DNA of 64,000 bases from Streptomyces sp. NBC_00536 (GCF_036346295.1 NZ_CP107819.1:7812001-7876000), one strand, 5' to 3'; shown: positions 25,389 to 35,070, numbered from the stretch's first letter. Numbers and translations: made by a program. The notes: generated by a model from the letters alone, not told the origin.

Positions 25389-26798
25389 ATGCCCACCGAC
25401 ACCGCGAACGGCGATTCCCGCCTCTCCCGCTGGCTCCGCGTACGTGCGTACGCCGTGCCGCCCTCCATGATCGAGACCGCCACCGCCCGCCGCCGCACCG
25501 GGGACTGGGCGGGGGCCTGCGCCGCCGCCAACACCGACGTCGACGCCGGTGTCCGGCCGCGCGCCGTGGCCCGCGTCCACGGCGCGGAACTCGCCGCCCG
25601 GCTACGGGCCGACCTCCGTCACCTCGCTCCCGACCTGCTGCGCTGGCACCTGCCGAGGGTCGCCCCCGACGGGCTGCTGCGCCCGGGCCTGACCGTGACC
25701 CTGGCCCGGTACGAGGCCACCGCGCGCGACGGCCCGTACCCGGTGCACCTGGTGGCCCGGACCGCGCCCGCCTGGGCCGACGGCGGTCAGCGGATCAGCC
25801 TCGCGCTGTGGGACGGCTCGCGCTCCCGGGCCGCCGGGACGCCTCCCCATCCGCACCCGCGGCCCCACCCGCGCTTCCGGCTCGACCTGCACCGGCACCT
25901 GTGGGACGCGCGCCGGACCGAGGAGTTCCGGATCCGCTCCGGGGCGGGTCTCCTGTCCGCCGATGGCCCTCCCGCCGAGCCGGATCCCGAGCTGCTCGGG
26001 TCCCTGCCCCCGGGGAAACCCTGGGCCGCCCACCGGTGGGCGGCCGAGGCCGCCATCCTGCTGCGCGCCGAGGGCCGGGCCAGCGGGCCGGTCACGGTCC
26101 GGCTGGGCTCCCGGGACCGGCTGGACCTGTACCCCGGCGACCCGGGCCGATCCCCTTACCGCTACCGGGAGTTGGCCAAGCCCGGGCCCGGCGGCGGACC
26201 GGCGGCGCCGGTCCTGCCCGATGCGGCGACCTGGGTGCCGCCCGACCTGGAGCTGCTCCGGGCCGGGCTGATCGGGGCCGACGGGCTGCACCCGCTGGTC
26301 GCCTCGGCGCTCGTACCGGGCCACGCGCCGCCCGCGGCGCCACCGGACCCGGTGGCTCCCGGAGCGCCGCGCCTGGTGGAGTGCCGCGGGTCCCTGCACC
26401 GGATCGGCCTGGTCGACGGGGTGCTGGCCGCCCTCGACCACGACCCGGCCGAGATCCGGCGGGAGGAACTGCTCGTCGCCCTGACCGGTACTCCGCTGCC
26501 CTGCCTGCGGGAGATCGACACGGCGCACCGGCGCCCGGACTGCCTCACCGGCGTCCGCGAACGCCTCGACCACGGGGACACCGCCGGTGCGCTCGGCGTG
26601 GTCGAGGGCCTGCTGGGGCCCGGGGCGCAGCTGCTCGACGGCCCGCTGCGGGACGCGCTCGAAGCGGCCGTGGACCGGCGGATCACCTACGGGCTGTTCA
26701 CGGCGGGGCTGCTGGGACCCGGCCCCGGCCGGATCCGCCCGGGCGACCGCCGCCCGCGTGACGCCCGTACGCGTCCACGGCACGCCACCACTCGCTGA
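25389..26798 (+). CDS. Hypothetical protein of the MoxR/VWA locus
   Basis: 469 residues, soluble, with no signal peptide or membrane helix. The start (MPTDTANGDSRLSRWLRVRAY) leads to an Arg/His-rich region (HPHPRPHPRFRLDLHRHLWD) and Leu-rich helices. No motif or family was recognised. It lies 55 bp upstream of the MoxR ATPase on the same strand and ends close to it, so it probably belongs to the same operon as adaptor or substrate. The ATG at 25389 is chosen over an in-frame codon 6 bp upstream because a GTGAGTG purine stretch precedes it; the evidence is weak. Confidence 0.65.
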   Translation: MPTDTANGDSRLSRWLRVRAYAVPPSMIETATARRRTGDWAGACAAANTDVDAGVRPRAVARVHGAELAARLRADLRHLAPDLLRWHLPRVAPDGLLRPGLTVTLARYEATARDGPYPVHLVARTAPAWADGGQRISLALWDGSRSRAAGTPPHPHPRPHPRFRLDLHRHLWDARRTEEFRIRSGAGLLSADGPPAEPDPELLGSLPPGKPWAAHRWAAEAAILLRAEGRASGPVTVRLGSRDRLDLYPGDPGRSPYRYRELAKPGPGGGPAAPVLPDAATWVPPDLELLRAGLIGADGLHPLVASALVPGHAPPAAPPDPVAPGAPRLVECRGSLHRIGLVDGVLAALDHDPAEIRREELLVALTGTPLPCLREIDTAHRRPDCLTGVRERLDHGDTAGALGVVEGLLGPGAQLLDGPLRDALEAAVDRRITYGLFTAGLLGPGPGRIRPGDRRPRDARTRPRHATTR

Positions 26799-26853
26799 AT
26801 CGCGGGGACCGCCGTCCCACCGGCCCCCAAAAAAACCTCAAAGGTGATGAAGA

Positions 26854-28098
26854 ATGTCCGTTTCCACGCCCTTTGTTATGCCGTCCGCTCCGCAGCTCGA
26901 CGTCGCCGGTGAGCTGCTGGCCCTGCTCCGCGACACGACCACCGAACCGCGTCCCGACATCCAGCTGGAGGCCCTCACCCTGGCCGTCGCCGCCGACCTG
27001 CCCGTCCTCCTGTGGGGCGAGCCGGGGATCGGCAAGACCGCTGCCCTGACCCAGCTCGCCGTGTCCCTGGACCTGCCCCTGACCACGGTGATCGCCAGCG
27101 TCCACGAACCGTCCGACTTCTCCGGCCTGCCCGTCATCGGGGACGACCCCGCGGAACAGGGAGTTCCGATGGCCCCGCCGGACTGGGCCGTGCGCCTGGT
27201 CCGCGCCGGGCGGGGGCTGCTCTTCCTGGACGAACTCTCCACCGCGCCACCCGCCGTGCAGGCCGCCCTGCTCCGGCTCGTACTGGAACGGCGGATCGGC
27301 GCGCTCCAACTGCCGCCCGGCGTCCGGATCGTCGCCGCCGCCAACCCGCGCTCCTCGGCGGCCGACGGCTGGGAGCTGAGCCCACCGCTCGCCAACCGGT
27401 TCGTCCACCTGCAATGGACCCACGACCACGAGGTCGTGGTCCGCGGCCTCGGCGGGACCTGGCCGCGCGCGACACTGCCCCGGCTCGACCCGGAACGGCT
27501 GCCGGGCGCCGTCGGCTTCGCCCGGCGCGCGGTCTGCGGACTCCTGGCCGCGCGCCCCGCGCTGGTGCACCGGCTGCCCGGCAACGAGGCGCGCCGGGGC
27601 GGCCCCTGGCCGTCACCGCGCAGCTGGGACATGGCCCTGACCCTGACCGCCTTCGCGACCGCGGCCGGATCCTCCCGGGAGGTGCTCTCCCTGCTGGTCC
27701 GGGGCACCGTGGGGGACGGCCCCGGACTGGAACTGCTCGCGAGCGTCGACCGGATGGACCTGCCGGACCCCGAGACCCTCCTCGCCGACCCGGCGGGCGC
27801 CACCCTCCCCGAACGCGGCGACCTGCGCCAGGCCGTCCTCGACGGTGTGGTGGCGGCGGTCCGCACGCGCCCCGAGAAGTCCCGCTGGGACGCTGCGTGG
27901 GAACTCCTGGTCAAGGCGCTGGACACCGGGGCCCCGGACCTCGTGGTCGTCCCCGCGACCGCCCTCGCCGCACTGCGCCGTGACGAGTGGGACGTACCGG
28001 CGTCCATCGAGCGGCTCGCCGGAGCGGTGTCCCTGTCCCGCAGGGCGGACCGGGCGACGGCCCGCGCCGCGGCCGCGACGCAGACCGGGCGGCCTTGA
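26854..28098 (+). CDS. MoxR-type AAA+ ATPase
   Basis: 414 residues. Walker A is WGEPGIGKTAAL, Walker B GLLFLDELSTAPP, sensor 1 IVAAANPRSSA, and arginine-finger/sensor regions lie in SPPLANRFVHLQW. MoxR ATPases are chaperone-like ring ATPases that mature protein complexes, nearly always with a von Willebrand A partner. Here that partner begins at the next base (TGATG, 1-bp overlap), so the two are translationally coupled. AAAGGTG precedes the ATG. The cytosolic client is unknown. Confidence 0.9.
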   Translation: MSVSTPFVMPSAPQLDVAGELLALLRDTTTEPRPDIQLEALTLAVAADLPVLLWGEPGIGKTAALTQLAVSLDLPLTTVIASVHEPSDFSGLPVIGDDPAEQGVPMAPPDWAVRLVRAGRGLLFLDELSTAPPAVQAALLRLVLERRIGALQLPPGVRIVAAANPRSSAADGWELSPPLANRFVHLQWTHDHEVVVRGLGGTWPRATLPRLDPERLPGAVGFARRAVCGLLAARPALVHRLPGNEARRGGPWPSPRSWDMALTLTAFATAAGSSREVLSLLVRGTVGDGPGLELLASVDRMDLPDPETLLADPAGATLPERGDLRQAVLDGVVAAVRTRPEKSRWDAAWELLVKALDTGAPDLVVVPATALAALRRDEWDVPASIERLAGAVSLSRRADRATARAAAATQTGRP

Positions 28099-29348
28099 TG
28101 GACGGCGCGGCGCCGGGGGCGCTGGATCTCGGCAAGCTCTACGCCGCCCGGCTGCACGCCACCCGGGTCCGGCCCTACCTCGCGACGGCGCTGTTCGCCC
28201 TGCACGTCGTGGAGTCACGGCGGGTGCCGACCATGGCCGTCGACCGGCACTGGCGGTGCTACGTATCGGCGGCGTTCGTGGACCGGACACCGGTGGAGGA
28301 ACTCGCCGGGGTCTGGGTGCACGAGGTCTCGCACCTGCTGCGCGACCACCACGGGCGCAGCGACCGGGTCGCGCGCGAGCGCGGCCTGACCGGCCCGGGG
28401 GAGCGGCTGCGGATGAACATCGCCGCGGACTGCGAGATCAACGACGACGCGTTCGGGGACGGACTGGTCGAGCCCGAGGGCGCCGTCGTGCCCGGGACCC
28501 TGGGGCTGACGCCCGGGGAGCTGATGGAGGACTACCTGCGCGAGTTCCGGCTCGGCCCGCGGACGCAGGGCATCATCTGGCTCGACTGCGGCAGCGGCGC
28601 CGACGGTCTGGACCGCGCGTGGGACCTGGGACCTGACGGCGCGCACGGGCTCGCCGCCCACGAACGCGACGCGGTGCGCTTCCGGGTGGCGCAGGGCATC
28701 AACGCCCGCCCGGGCGACGCCCCGAAGGGCTGGCAGCGGTGGGCGGAGGAGGCGTTCCAACCGCCGCAGCCGTGGCGGGACCTGCTGGGGGCGGCGGTCC
28801 GCTCGGCCGCGTCCGGCTCCGGCGCGGGCGAGGACTACACCTACGGCCGCCCGTCGCGCCGCTCGGCCGGGCTGCCCGGGGTGGTGCTGCCGAGCCTGCG
28901 CCGCAAGCCGCCCCGGGTCTGCGTGATCATCGACACCTCCGGGTCGGTGAGCGACGCCGAACTGGGCAGCGCCCTCCACGAGGTCGCCGCGATCTCCCGC
29001 GCGGTGGGCGGCCGCCGCGACCTGATCACCGTGGTCGCCTGCGACGCCGCGGCCCAGAGCGCGCACTCGCTGTGCGCGGCCGGGGGAATCCCGCTGCTGG
29101 GCGGCGGGGGCACGGATCTGCGCACGGGCTTCGCCAAGGCCCTGCGCGCGGGAGCCCCGCCCGACGTCATCGTGGTCCTGACCGACGGGCAGACGCCCTG
29201 GCCGGACGCGCGGCCGCCGTGCCGGACGGTGGTGGGGCTCTTCCCCCGGCAGCGGTCCGGCGGATCGTGGGACGAGGATGATCCTGACTACGAGCCCGAC
29301 ACGCCGCCCGCGTGGGCGCGAGTGGTGACCATCGGGTCGGCCGCGTAG
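28098..29348 (+). CDS. VWA-domain protein with N-terminal HExxH metallopeptidase-like domain
   Basis: 416 residues. The N-terminal half has VWVHEVSHLLRDHHGR, a zincin-like HExxH followed by more histidines, and an ADCEINDDAF helix that could supply the third ligand. The C-terminal half is a VWA-like domain with MIDAS CVIIDTSGSVSD, a threonine loop in GGGGTDLRTGF, and VVLTDGQTPW. This matches the DUF2201/VWA-like architecture found beside MoxR ATPases. Metal-dependent partner binding is likely; proteolysis by the N-domain is possible but unproven. Confidence 0.85.
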   Translation: MDGAAPGALDLGKLYAARLHATRVRPYLATALFALHVVESRRVPTMAVDRHWRCYVSAAFVDRTPVEELAGVWVHEVSHLLRDHHGRSDRVARERGLTGPGERLRMNIAADCEINDDAFGDGLVEPEGAVVPGTLGLTPGELMEDYLREFRLGPRTQGIIWLDCGSGADGLDRAWDLGPDGAHGLAAHERDAVRFRVAQGINARPGDAPKGWQRWAEEAFQPPQPWRDLLGAAVRSAASGSGAGEDYTYGRPSRRSAGLPGVVLPSLRRKPPRVCVIIDTSGSVSDAELGSALHEVAAISRAVGGRRDLITVVACDAAAQSAHSLCAAGGIPLLGGGGTDLRTGFAKALRAGAPPDVIVVLTDGQTPWPDARPPCRTVVGLFPRQRSGGSWDEDDPDYEPDTPPAWARVVTIGSAA

Positions 29349-29444
29349 ACGAGTCGGCCCCCCGTAAAGCGGGTGCCCGCACACCGGCCGCCACCCCATA
29401 CTTTCGGCATTCGCATTCGGCATTCGGGGAACGGGGGAAGCCGC

Positions 29445-30173
29445 GTGGACGTGGGGGAGAACGAGCCGTACGAGCCGAACGGCACGTCCACGGACGAGCT
29501 GTTCGTGAGGGCCCTGGCCGAAGTCCGCGCGGACGCCGGCCCCGCCCCCGCACTGCTCGCGCTGCACGCCCGGCCGACCCGTGAGGTCTTCGGCCGGGCG
29601 GCGCGCCTGCTGGCCCACGACGAACCCGAGGAGCGCGAGCTGGGGGCGCAGATCCTGCGCGAGCTGGGCCCCCGAGACGACGACGGCCGACGGCCGTTCA
29701 CCCGGGAGACCATCGCGGTCGTCCTGGCGGAGCTGCCCAGCGAACCGGACCCCGGGGTGCTGGGCTGGCTGATCTCGGTCCTCGGCTACCACATCGCCGA
29801 GGAGACCCTCGACCTCGTGCTCGGCCACCTCTCCCACCCCGCGCAGCCGGTCCGCTTCTCCGTCGCCGCCGCCCTTCCCCGCCTGGCCGATCCCGACCGT
29901 ACGCAGGACCGGGTCGTCGACGCCCTGCTCCGGCTGTCCGAGGACGAGGATGCCGACGTCCGCTGGTACGCCGTGTACGCGCTGTTCCACGAGACGGCCG
30001 GGGTCGCCGACGCGGACCGGGTGGCCTGGGCCACGGACCTGACCACCCGGGGGGACCCGGAACGCCGCGACGCGCTGCGCCACCTCGGCACCACCCTCGA
30101 CGACGACGCCGACCCCGCCCTGCGCGCGGCCCTCCAGGGAGGCGCCCCGGACCCGGCTAGCCGGCCTGCTTGA
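29445..30173 (+). CDS. HEAT-repeat protein
   Basis: 242 residues from GTG 29445, with ACGGGGGAAG upstream. After an acidic start, paired helices repeat about every 32 residues (AARLLAHDEPEERELGAQIL, VRFSVAAALPRLADPDRTQD, VRWYAVYALFHETAG), the signature of HEAT or PBS-lyase-like repeats used as scaffolds. No catalytic motif is visible. The 17 terminal bp overlap the convergent hydrolase gene. It is on the same strand as the VWA gene, 96 bp away, and could be co-transcribed. Confidence 0.8.
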   Translation: MDVGENEPYEPNGTSTDELFVRALAEVRADAGPAPALLALHARPTREVFGRAARLLAHDEPEERELGAQILRELGPRDDDGRRPFTRETIAVVLAELPSEPDPGVLGWLISVLGYHIAEETLDLVLGHLSHPAQPVRFSVAAALPRLADPDRTQDRVVDALLRLSEDEDADVRWYAVYALFHETAGVADADRVAWATDLTTRGDPERRDALRHLGTTLDDDADPALRAALQGGAPDPASRPA

Positions 30174-31749
30174 CGCAGGTCGGGTCCGTCGCGGGCAGCC
30201 GGCCGCTGGCCAGGTAGGCGTTGACACCGTCGTCCACGCAGGTGTTGCCGTAGAGGCCGTAGACCGCGTGCCGGTTGGCGCCCTGGAGGGTGAGCAGCCG
30301 GGAGCCGGGCAGCTGTTCGTGCAGCTTGCGGCTGCTCTTGTACGTGGTGCGCGGGTCGCCCTCGGCGGCCACGATCAGCATCGGAGCGTCACTGCTCACC
30401 CGGGTGGGCTCCTCCCGCGGCCGGTCCCAGAAGGCGCACGGCCCGATGTTGTTGCTCATCGGCCCGAACAGCGGGTGCGTGGCGCGGCTGCGCTCGATGT
30501 CCCGCCAGTAGACCTCGGGGTCGCGCGGGGCGGTCCCGTCCGCGCAGATGATCGCGGCCTGGACGGCGCCCGACTGGGCGTGCTCACCGCGCAGCGCGAA
30601 CCGGAGGGTCGCGGCGAACTGCGGTGACAGCCGGGTCGGTTCTCCCTTCGCCGCCTTGGCCAGCACGGACATCTGCTCGGCGAGCGCGGCCCGCGCGGGA
30701 CCGGTGTCGTCCGCGTTTCCCATGAAGAGGAGGAACGGCACCTGGGTGTCGTCGAGCCGGAAGGCGTCGGGGGCGGCGCCGACGGTCAGCGGGCCGCGCG
30801 CGGCCGCCGCGATGACGGAGTCGACGGTGGCGAGCACCTCGGCCCGGGTGCGGCCCAGACCGTAGGCGTCGTCGCGGCCCGCCGCCCAGGCGGCCCAGTC
30901 GGAGAGGGCCCGCTCGTTCTCCGGCTCGGTGCCCTTCAGCAACCGGGGGACGAAGTCGCCGGGGGCGAGCGCTCCGTCGAGGACCACCCGGTCGTAGCGG
31001 CCCGGGAACATCTGGGTGTAGACCGTGCCCAGATAGGTGCCGTACGAGTAGCCGAGGTAGGAGATCTTCCGCTCGCCGAGCGCGCCGCGGATGACGTCCA
31101 TGTCCCGGGCCGTGTTGCGGGTGCTGATGTACGGGAGCACCGCGGCGTTGGTGGCGCGGCACTTGTCGGCGAGGCTCTTCTGCAGGGTGACCTGGCGGTC
31201 GAAGCCCGCCCGGCCGGCGCCCGAGGAGAACCAGGAACTGCCCACGGGCCAGCCGCAGTCCAGCGGGGTGCTGCGGCCGACGAAGCGCGGGTCGAAGCCG
31301 ATGATGTCGTAGCGGGCGCCGACCTCCTTCATCGACTTGCGGACGTCCGGCGGCGATTCCACGGCCGTGCCGCCGGGCCCACCGTTGTTGAGGAGGATCG
31401 AGCCGATGCGGTGGCGGGTGTCGGTCGCCTTGAGCCGGGACAGCGCGACGGTGATCGTCCGGCCGTGGGGATCGGCGTAGTCCAGGGGTACGGTCGCCTC
31501 CGCGCACCGCACCCCGGCCTGGTCGAGGTCGCGGCCCACCGTGTCGTCGGGGCCCTTGGCGCAGCCGCCCCAGTCCAGGCGCTGCTGGTGGAACCGGTCG
31601 AGCCCGGTTCCGGGGACGGTCCCGGCGGGCGCCCCGGCCGCCGGGACCGCCGGGGCCGCCGAGGCCAGGGTGGGGCAGGCCGTCAGCGCGGCGGCGAGGG
31701 CGAGGCCGGCGGCCGAGACGCGGAGCGTGGACGGGCTGGGCATGGTCAT
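30157..31749 (-). CDS. Secreted alpha/beta hydrolase, tripeptidyl-aminopeptidase-like
   Basis: 530 residues. A Sec signal (about 1-32) precedes an alpha/beta-hydrolase domain with oxyanion loop LLNNGGPGG, nucleophile elbow YSYGTYLG, acid VVAAEGDPRTTY in the TAP-like C-terminal region and histidine GANRHAVYG. Paired cysteines (C81/C160 region, CRATNA, CAFW, CVDD) suggest disulfides. Close relatives trim N-terminal peptides from secreted proteins such as transglutaminase pro-regions. Its ATG overlaps the upstream serine hydrolase stop by 4 bp, so the two are made together. Confidence 0.85.
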   Translation of the reverse strand: MTMPSPSTLRVSAAGLALAAALTACPTLASAAPAVPAAGAPAGTVPGTGLDRFHQQRLDWGGCAKGPDDTVGRDLDQAGVRCAEATVPLDYADPHGRTITVALSRLKATDTRHRIGSILLNNGGPGGTAVESPPDVRKSMKEVGARYDIIGFDPRFVGRSTPLDCGWPVGSSWFSSGAGRAGFDRQVTLQKSLADKCRATNAAVLPYISTRNTARDMDVIRGALGERKISYLGYSYGTYLGTVYTQMFPGRYDRVVLDGALAPGDFVPRLLKGTEPENERALSDWAAWAAGRDDAYGLGRTRAEVLATVDSVIAAAARGPLTVGAAPDAFRLDDTQVPFLLFMGNADDTGPARAALAEQMSVLAKAAKGEPTRLSPQFAATLRFALRGEHAQSGAVQAAIICADGTAPRDPEVYWRDIERSRATHPLFGPMSNNIGPCAFWDRPREEPTRVSSDAPMLIVAAEGDPRTTYKSSRKLHEQLPGSRLLTLQGANRHAVYGLYGNTCVDDGVNAYLASGRLPATDPTCVKQAG

Positions 31750-32987
31750 GAGCCCTCCTGGGGCGGGGTGCGGTCGGTGGTGCAGAAGGCGCTGTCCACG
31801 ACGGCGCGGTAGTCGGCTTCGGCCGGATCGCCGTCCGGCACCTTCGTGAGGGCGAGGGCGATGCTCCGGCCGCCCGGGCCGGTCGCGCCCAGCGCGCGGT
31901 GGCCGCCGGGCACCGTCCCGCCGTGCCCCCACCACATCCCGCCGCACGACAGCGGCGAGGCGATCAGCCCGAGCCCGTACCGGGCCCCCGGCCAGAGGCG
32001 TTCGGGGTCGGCGGGGACGGTGCGGCGCATCTCGGCGAGCCAGCGCGCGGGCATCAACTCGCCCCCGAACAGGGCGCGGAAGAACCGGTTCACATCGGCG
32101 GGCGTGGAGATCAGCGCGCCGCCCGCGCCGCCGAAGGTGGTGTTCCACTCGGTTCCGTCGGCCAGCGGGCCGGGGCCGGTGGGGAAGTAACTGTGCGAGT
32201 GCGGGCCCCGGATGTCCGTGCTGTCGCCCGGCCAGTAGGTGTCGCGCAGGCCGAGGGGCGCCAGGATCCGGCGGTTCACCTCCGCCTCGACCCCGTGTCC
32301 CGTGACCTTCTCGACGATGAGACCGGCGATGAGGTAGTTCGTGGTCGCGTAGTGCCAGGTCTTGTCCGGGTGCGGCATCCGGAGCGCGGTCGCGATCAGC
32401 TCGCGGGGCTCGAAGTGGCGCAGCCGCCAGTCGTCGACCGGTGTGACGGCGATGGCCTCGACGTAATCGGGAAGGCCGCTGGTGTGCTGGAGCAGCTGGC
32501 GCACGGTGATGGAGCCGCCGTCGTAGCCGTTGCCCCGGATCAGCCCGGGCAGGTACCGCTCGACCGGGACGTCCAGCCCGATCCGGCCCTCCGCGGCGAG
32601 CTGCACGACGACGGTGGCGGTGAAGGTCTTGGTGACGCTGCCGATCCGCAGCCGGTCCCCGGCGTTCATCGGGCGGCCGGTGGCCAGGTCCGCGACGCCG
32701 CGGGCCGCGGTCCAGCGGCCGCAGGCCGGGTCGCTCCCCTCGGCCGCCGCACCCGGGATGCCGTGCCGGGTGACCAGGCCGTCCAGCCCGGCGGCGACCG
32801 CCGCCCGCGCCCCGCCGCAACCGGCCGACGCGGGCCCGCCGTTCGCCGCCCGGGGGGCGGCCGACGCGTGCGCCGCGGGGGCGGCGAGCGTCAGTAAGGC
32901 CGAGGCGACGGCCAACGCCGCGACGGACCGCCCGGGCCGGCACCCGCCAAAACCGGTTTTCTTCGCTTTGTTCCGTACATATCTCAT
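31746..32987 (-). CDS. Secreted serine hydrolase (class C beta-lactamase / DD-peptidase fold), TTA codon
   Basis: 413 residues. A signal peptide (about 20-45) leads to the beta-lactamase-like domain with SVTK (S117, K120), the Tyr motif HYATTNY and GHGG near the end. These match D-alanyl-D-alanine carboxypeptidase-like serine hydrolases of Streptomyces. Codon 31 is TTA (minus strand, bases 32895-32897), inside the signal peptide, so translation should depend on bldA. The downstream aminopeptidase-like gene is coupled by ATGA overlap and would share this control. It is divergent from the kinase gene. Confidence 0.85.
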   Translation of the reverse strand: MRYVRNKAKKTGFGGCRPGRSVAALAVASALLTLAAPAAHASAAPRAANGGPASAGCGGARAAVAAGLDGLVTRHGIPGAAAEGSDPACGRWTAARGVADLATGRPMNAGDRLRIGSVTKTFTATVVVQLAAEGRIGLDVPVERYLPGLIRGNGYDGGSITVRQLLQHTSGLPDYVEAIAVTPVDDWRLRHFEPRELIATALRMPHPDKTWHYATTNYLIAGLIVEKVTGHGVEAEVNRRILAPLGLRDTYWPGDSTDIRGPHSHSYFPTGPGPLADGTEWNTTFGGAGGALISTPADVNRFFRALFGGELMPARWLAEMRRTVPADPERLWPGARYGLGLIASPLSCGGMWWGHGGTVPGGHRALGATGPGGRSIALALTKVPDGDPAEADYRAVVDSAFCTTDRTPPQEGS

Positions 32988-33171
32988 GGTGTCAGACGCT
33001 ATGAGTACGGCCGTCTTTACTCACGGTGGCTGTCCCCCCGATGCGTGGTGGGGTCAACTCCACCACCAGGGCCTTGTCATGACCGGGGAGGGTCCCGGGA
33101 TTGGATACGCTCTCGGTTGACTTCGCGGCCTCGGCAGGGGCTGAACCGCCGCAGGCAAGGGATGGTTGATC

Positions 33172-35028
33172 ATGAGCAGTGCGCCTTCGGCAGAGTTCTT
33201 CCAACCGCTCAAGGCGGACGACCCGGCCGTCGTGGGCGGCTACCGCCTCGCGGCCGTCCTGGGCGCGGGCGGCATGGGCAAGGTGTACCTCTCGTACACA
33301 CCGGGCGGCCGCCCCATCGCCCTCAAGGTGATCCGCTCCGAGTTCAGCGAGGACCCCGAGTTCCGGCGGCGCTTCCAGCAGGAAGTGCGCTCCGCGGAGC
33401 GGGTGCAGGGCCTGTACACGGCCCCCGTCATCGATTCGGACACCGAGGGCGCGCAGCCCTGGCTGGCGACGGCCTACGTGCCCGGCCCCTCGCTCGCCCA
33501 CGCCGTCGCCCTGCACGGAGCCCTGCCGCTGCGCAGCGTGCTGCTGCTGACGGTCGGGGTCGCGGAGGCCCTCCACGTCATCCACGGCGCGGGCATCGTC
33601 CACCGCGACCTCAAGCCCGCGAACGTGCTCCTCGCCGCCGACGGCCCCCGCGTGATCGACTTCGGCATCGCCCGCGCCGCCGACAGCACCTCCCTGACCA
33701 GCACCGGAGTCAGCGTCGGCACCCCCGCGTACATGGCGCCCGAGCAGGCGTCGGCCGGTACGATCACCCCCGCAACCGACGTCTTCGCCCTCGGCCAGCT
33801 GGTGGCCTTCGCCGCGATCGGCGCACCCGCCTTCGGTGACGGTCCCTCACACGCGGTGCTCTACCGCATCGTCCACGAGGACCCCGACCTCAGCGGCCTG
33901 CCCGACGAGCTGCGGCCGCTGGTGACGCGGTGCCTCAGTCGCGACCCGGCCGCGCGCCCCGCGCTGACCGAGATCATCGAGCTGTGCCAGCAGATCTCGC
34001 CGCAGCCGCTGCGCCAGGGGGAGGACTGGCTGCCCCGGACGGTCGCCGGTTCGATCACCGAGCGGCTGAAGCTCCCCGCCCCCGCGCCCACTCCGCCCCC
34101 GCAGCAGCCGGCCACCGCGCCGACGCCGACGCCGCTGCCCACGCCGACCGAGTACTCCCCGCAGACTCCGCCGCCGGGCGGCGCGCACCCGTACGCACCG
34201 CCCGCGCACACGCCGCCCGCACACGCGGTGGCCGCCGCCCCGACGCAGGCGGCACCGGGTGTCCAGGCCGCACCCGCCGCCCCGGGGCTCCCGCCCGGTT
34301 ACCGGCCGCCGCCCGGTTACCAGACCCCGCAGCCCGGCCACCACCCGCAGCCGTACAACCCGCAGGCCCACAACCCGGGTTACCCCACCGGGCCGCACAC
34401 CTACCCCGGTGCCTACCCGCCGCCGGCGCGGCGCCCCCGGCGGACCGGGCTGATCGTCGCCGGGTCCGTCGCGGCCGCGGTCGTCGGGCTCGGGATCATC
34501 GGCTACCTGCTCCCGGACACCACCGGGAAGGGCGGCGACGCCAAGGCGGGCAACGGCCCGGGCGCGAGCGCGGGCGGCTCCTCGGCCTCGCCCAAGAAGC
34601 GGGCCGACCCGCAGCCCGCCGCGTACGAGGGCGTCGACGTGACGGGGAACTACGCGCTGATGCTCGCCGACAACCCGCCGCGCCCGGCCGAGGACCACGG
34701 CGGTGGCGTGATGTACGGCAAGGGCGACCTCTACTACTACAGCGACACCCTGTTCGGGGAGGACAAGCTCGGCAGCGCGAACGGGAAGCTGGTCCTGCTG
34801 AACAACACGCAGCAGGGTTCGCTGGAGACCTGCCGCGCCGAGACCCGCTACACCGAGAAGATCGGGCTCGACCAGCTCACCAAGGGATCGCAGATCTGTG
34901 TGCTGAGCAAGGCGGGGCACATCGCGGTGGCGACCTACCGTGGCAAGTCGGGACCGGACGACCCGAGCAAGTACATCACCGTGGACCTGACGGTCTGGCG
35001 CAACGCCGACGACCCGAAGGACCGCTGA
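33172..35028 (+). CDS. Membrane Ser/Thr protein kinase with Pro-rich linker
   Basis: 618 residues. The N-terminal Hanks-type kinase has glycine loop GAGGMGKVY, VAIK-type ALKV, HRDLKPANVLL (about residue 144), DFGIA and APEQA. A long Pro/Thr/His-rich linker (about 300-420) ends at one membrane helix (about 425-447). The extracellular C-terminal domain (about 480-618) lacks PASTA repeats and is unrecognised; it contains GVDVTGNYALML, DLYYYSDTLFG and one Cys pair (CRAETR, QICVLS). The ATG at 33172 has AAGGGATGG upstream. It probably relays an external signal by phosphorylation. Confidence 0.9.
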   Translation: MSSAPSAEFFQPLKADDPAVVGGYRLAAVLGAGGMGKVYLSYTPGGRPIALKVIRSEFSEDPEFRRRFQQEVRSAERVQGLYTAPVIDSDTEGAQPWLATAYVPGPSLAHAVALHGALPLRSVLLLTVGVAEALHVIHGAGIVHRDLKPANVLLAADGPRVIDFGIARAADSTSLTSTGVSVGTPAYMAPEQASAGTITPATDVFALGQLVAFAAIGAPAFGDGPSHAVLYRIVHEDPDLSGLPDELRPLVTRCLSRDPAARPALTEIIELCQQISPQPLRQGEDWLPRTVAGSITERLKLPAPAPTPPPQQPATAPTPTPLPTPTEYSPQTPPPGGAHPYAPPAHTPPAHAVAAAPTQAAPGVQAAPAAPGLPPGYRPPPGYQTPQPGHHPQPYNPQAHNPGYPTGPHTYPGAYPPPARRPRRTGLIVAGSVAAAVVGLGIIGYLLPDTTGKGGDAKAGNGPGASAGGSSASPKKRADPQPAAYEGVDVTGNYALMLADNPPRPAEDHGGGVMYGKGDLYYYSDTLFGEDKLGSANGKLVLLNNTQQGSLETCRAETRYTEKIGLDQLTKGSQICVLSKAGHIAVATYRGKSGPDDPSKYITVDLTVWRNADDPKDR

Positions 35029-35034
35029 GCGGCC

Positions 35035-35059
35035 GGGCCGGGGGCGTCCCCCCCGGCCC
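35035..35059 (+). terminator. Hairpin after kinase gene
   Basis: GGGCCGGGGG pairs with CCCCCGGCCC over 10 bp around a 5-nt loop, 7 bp past the kinase stop codon. There is no T tract. Confidence 0.6.
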
Positions 35060-35070
35060 CTCGACCACCG

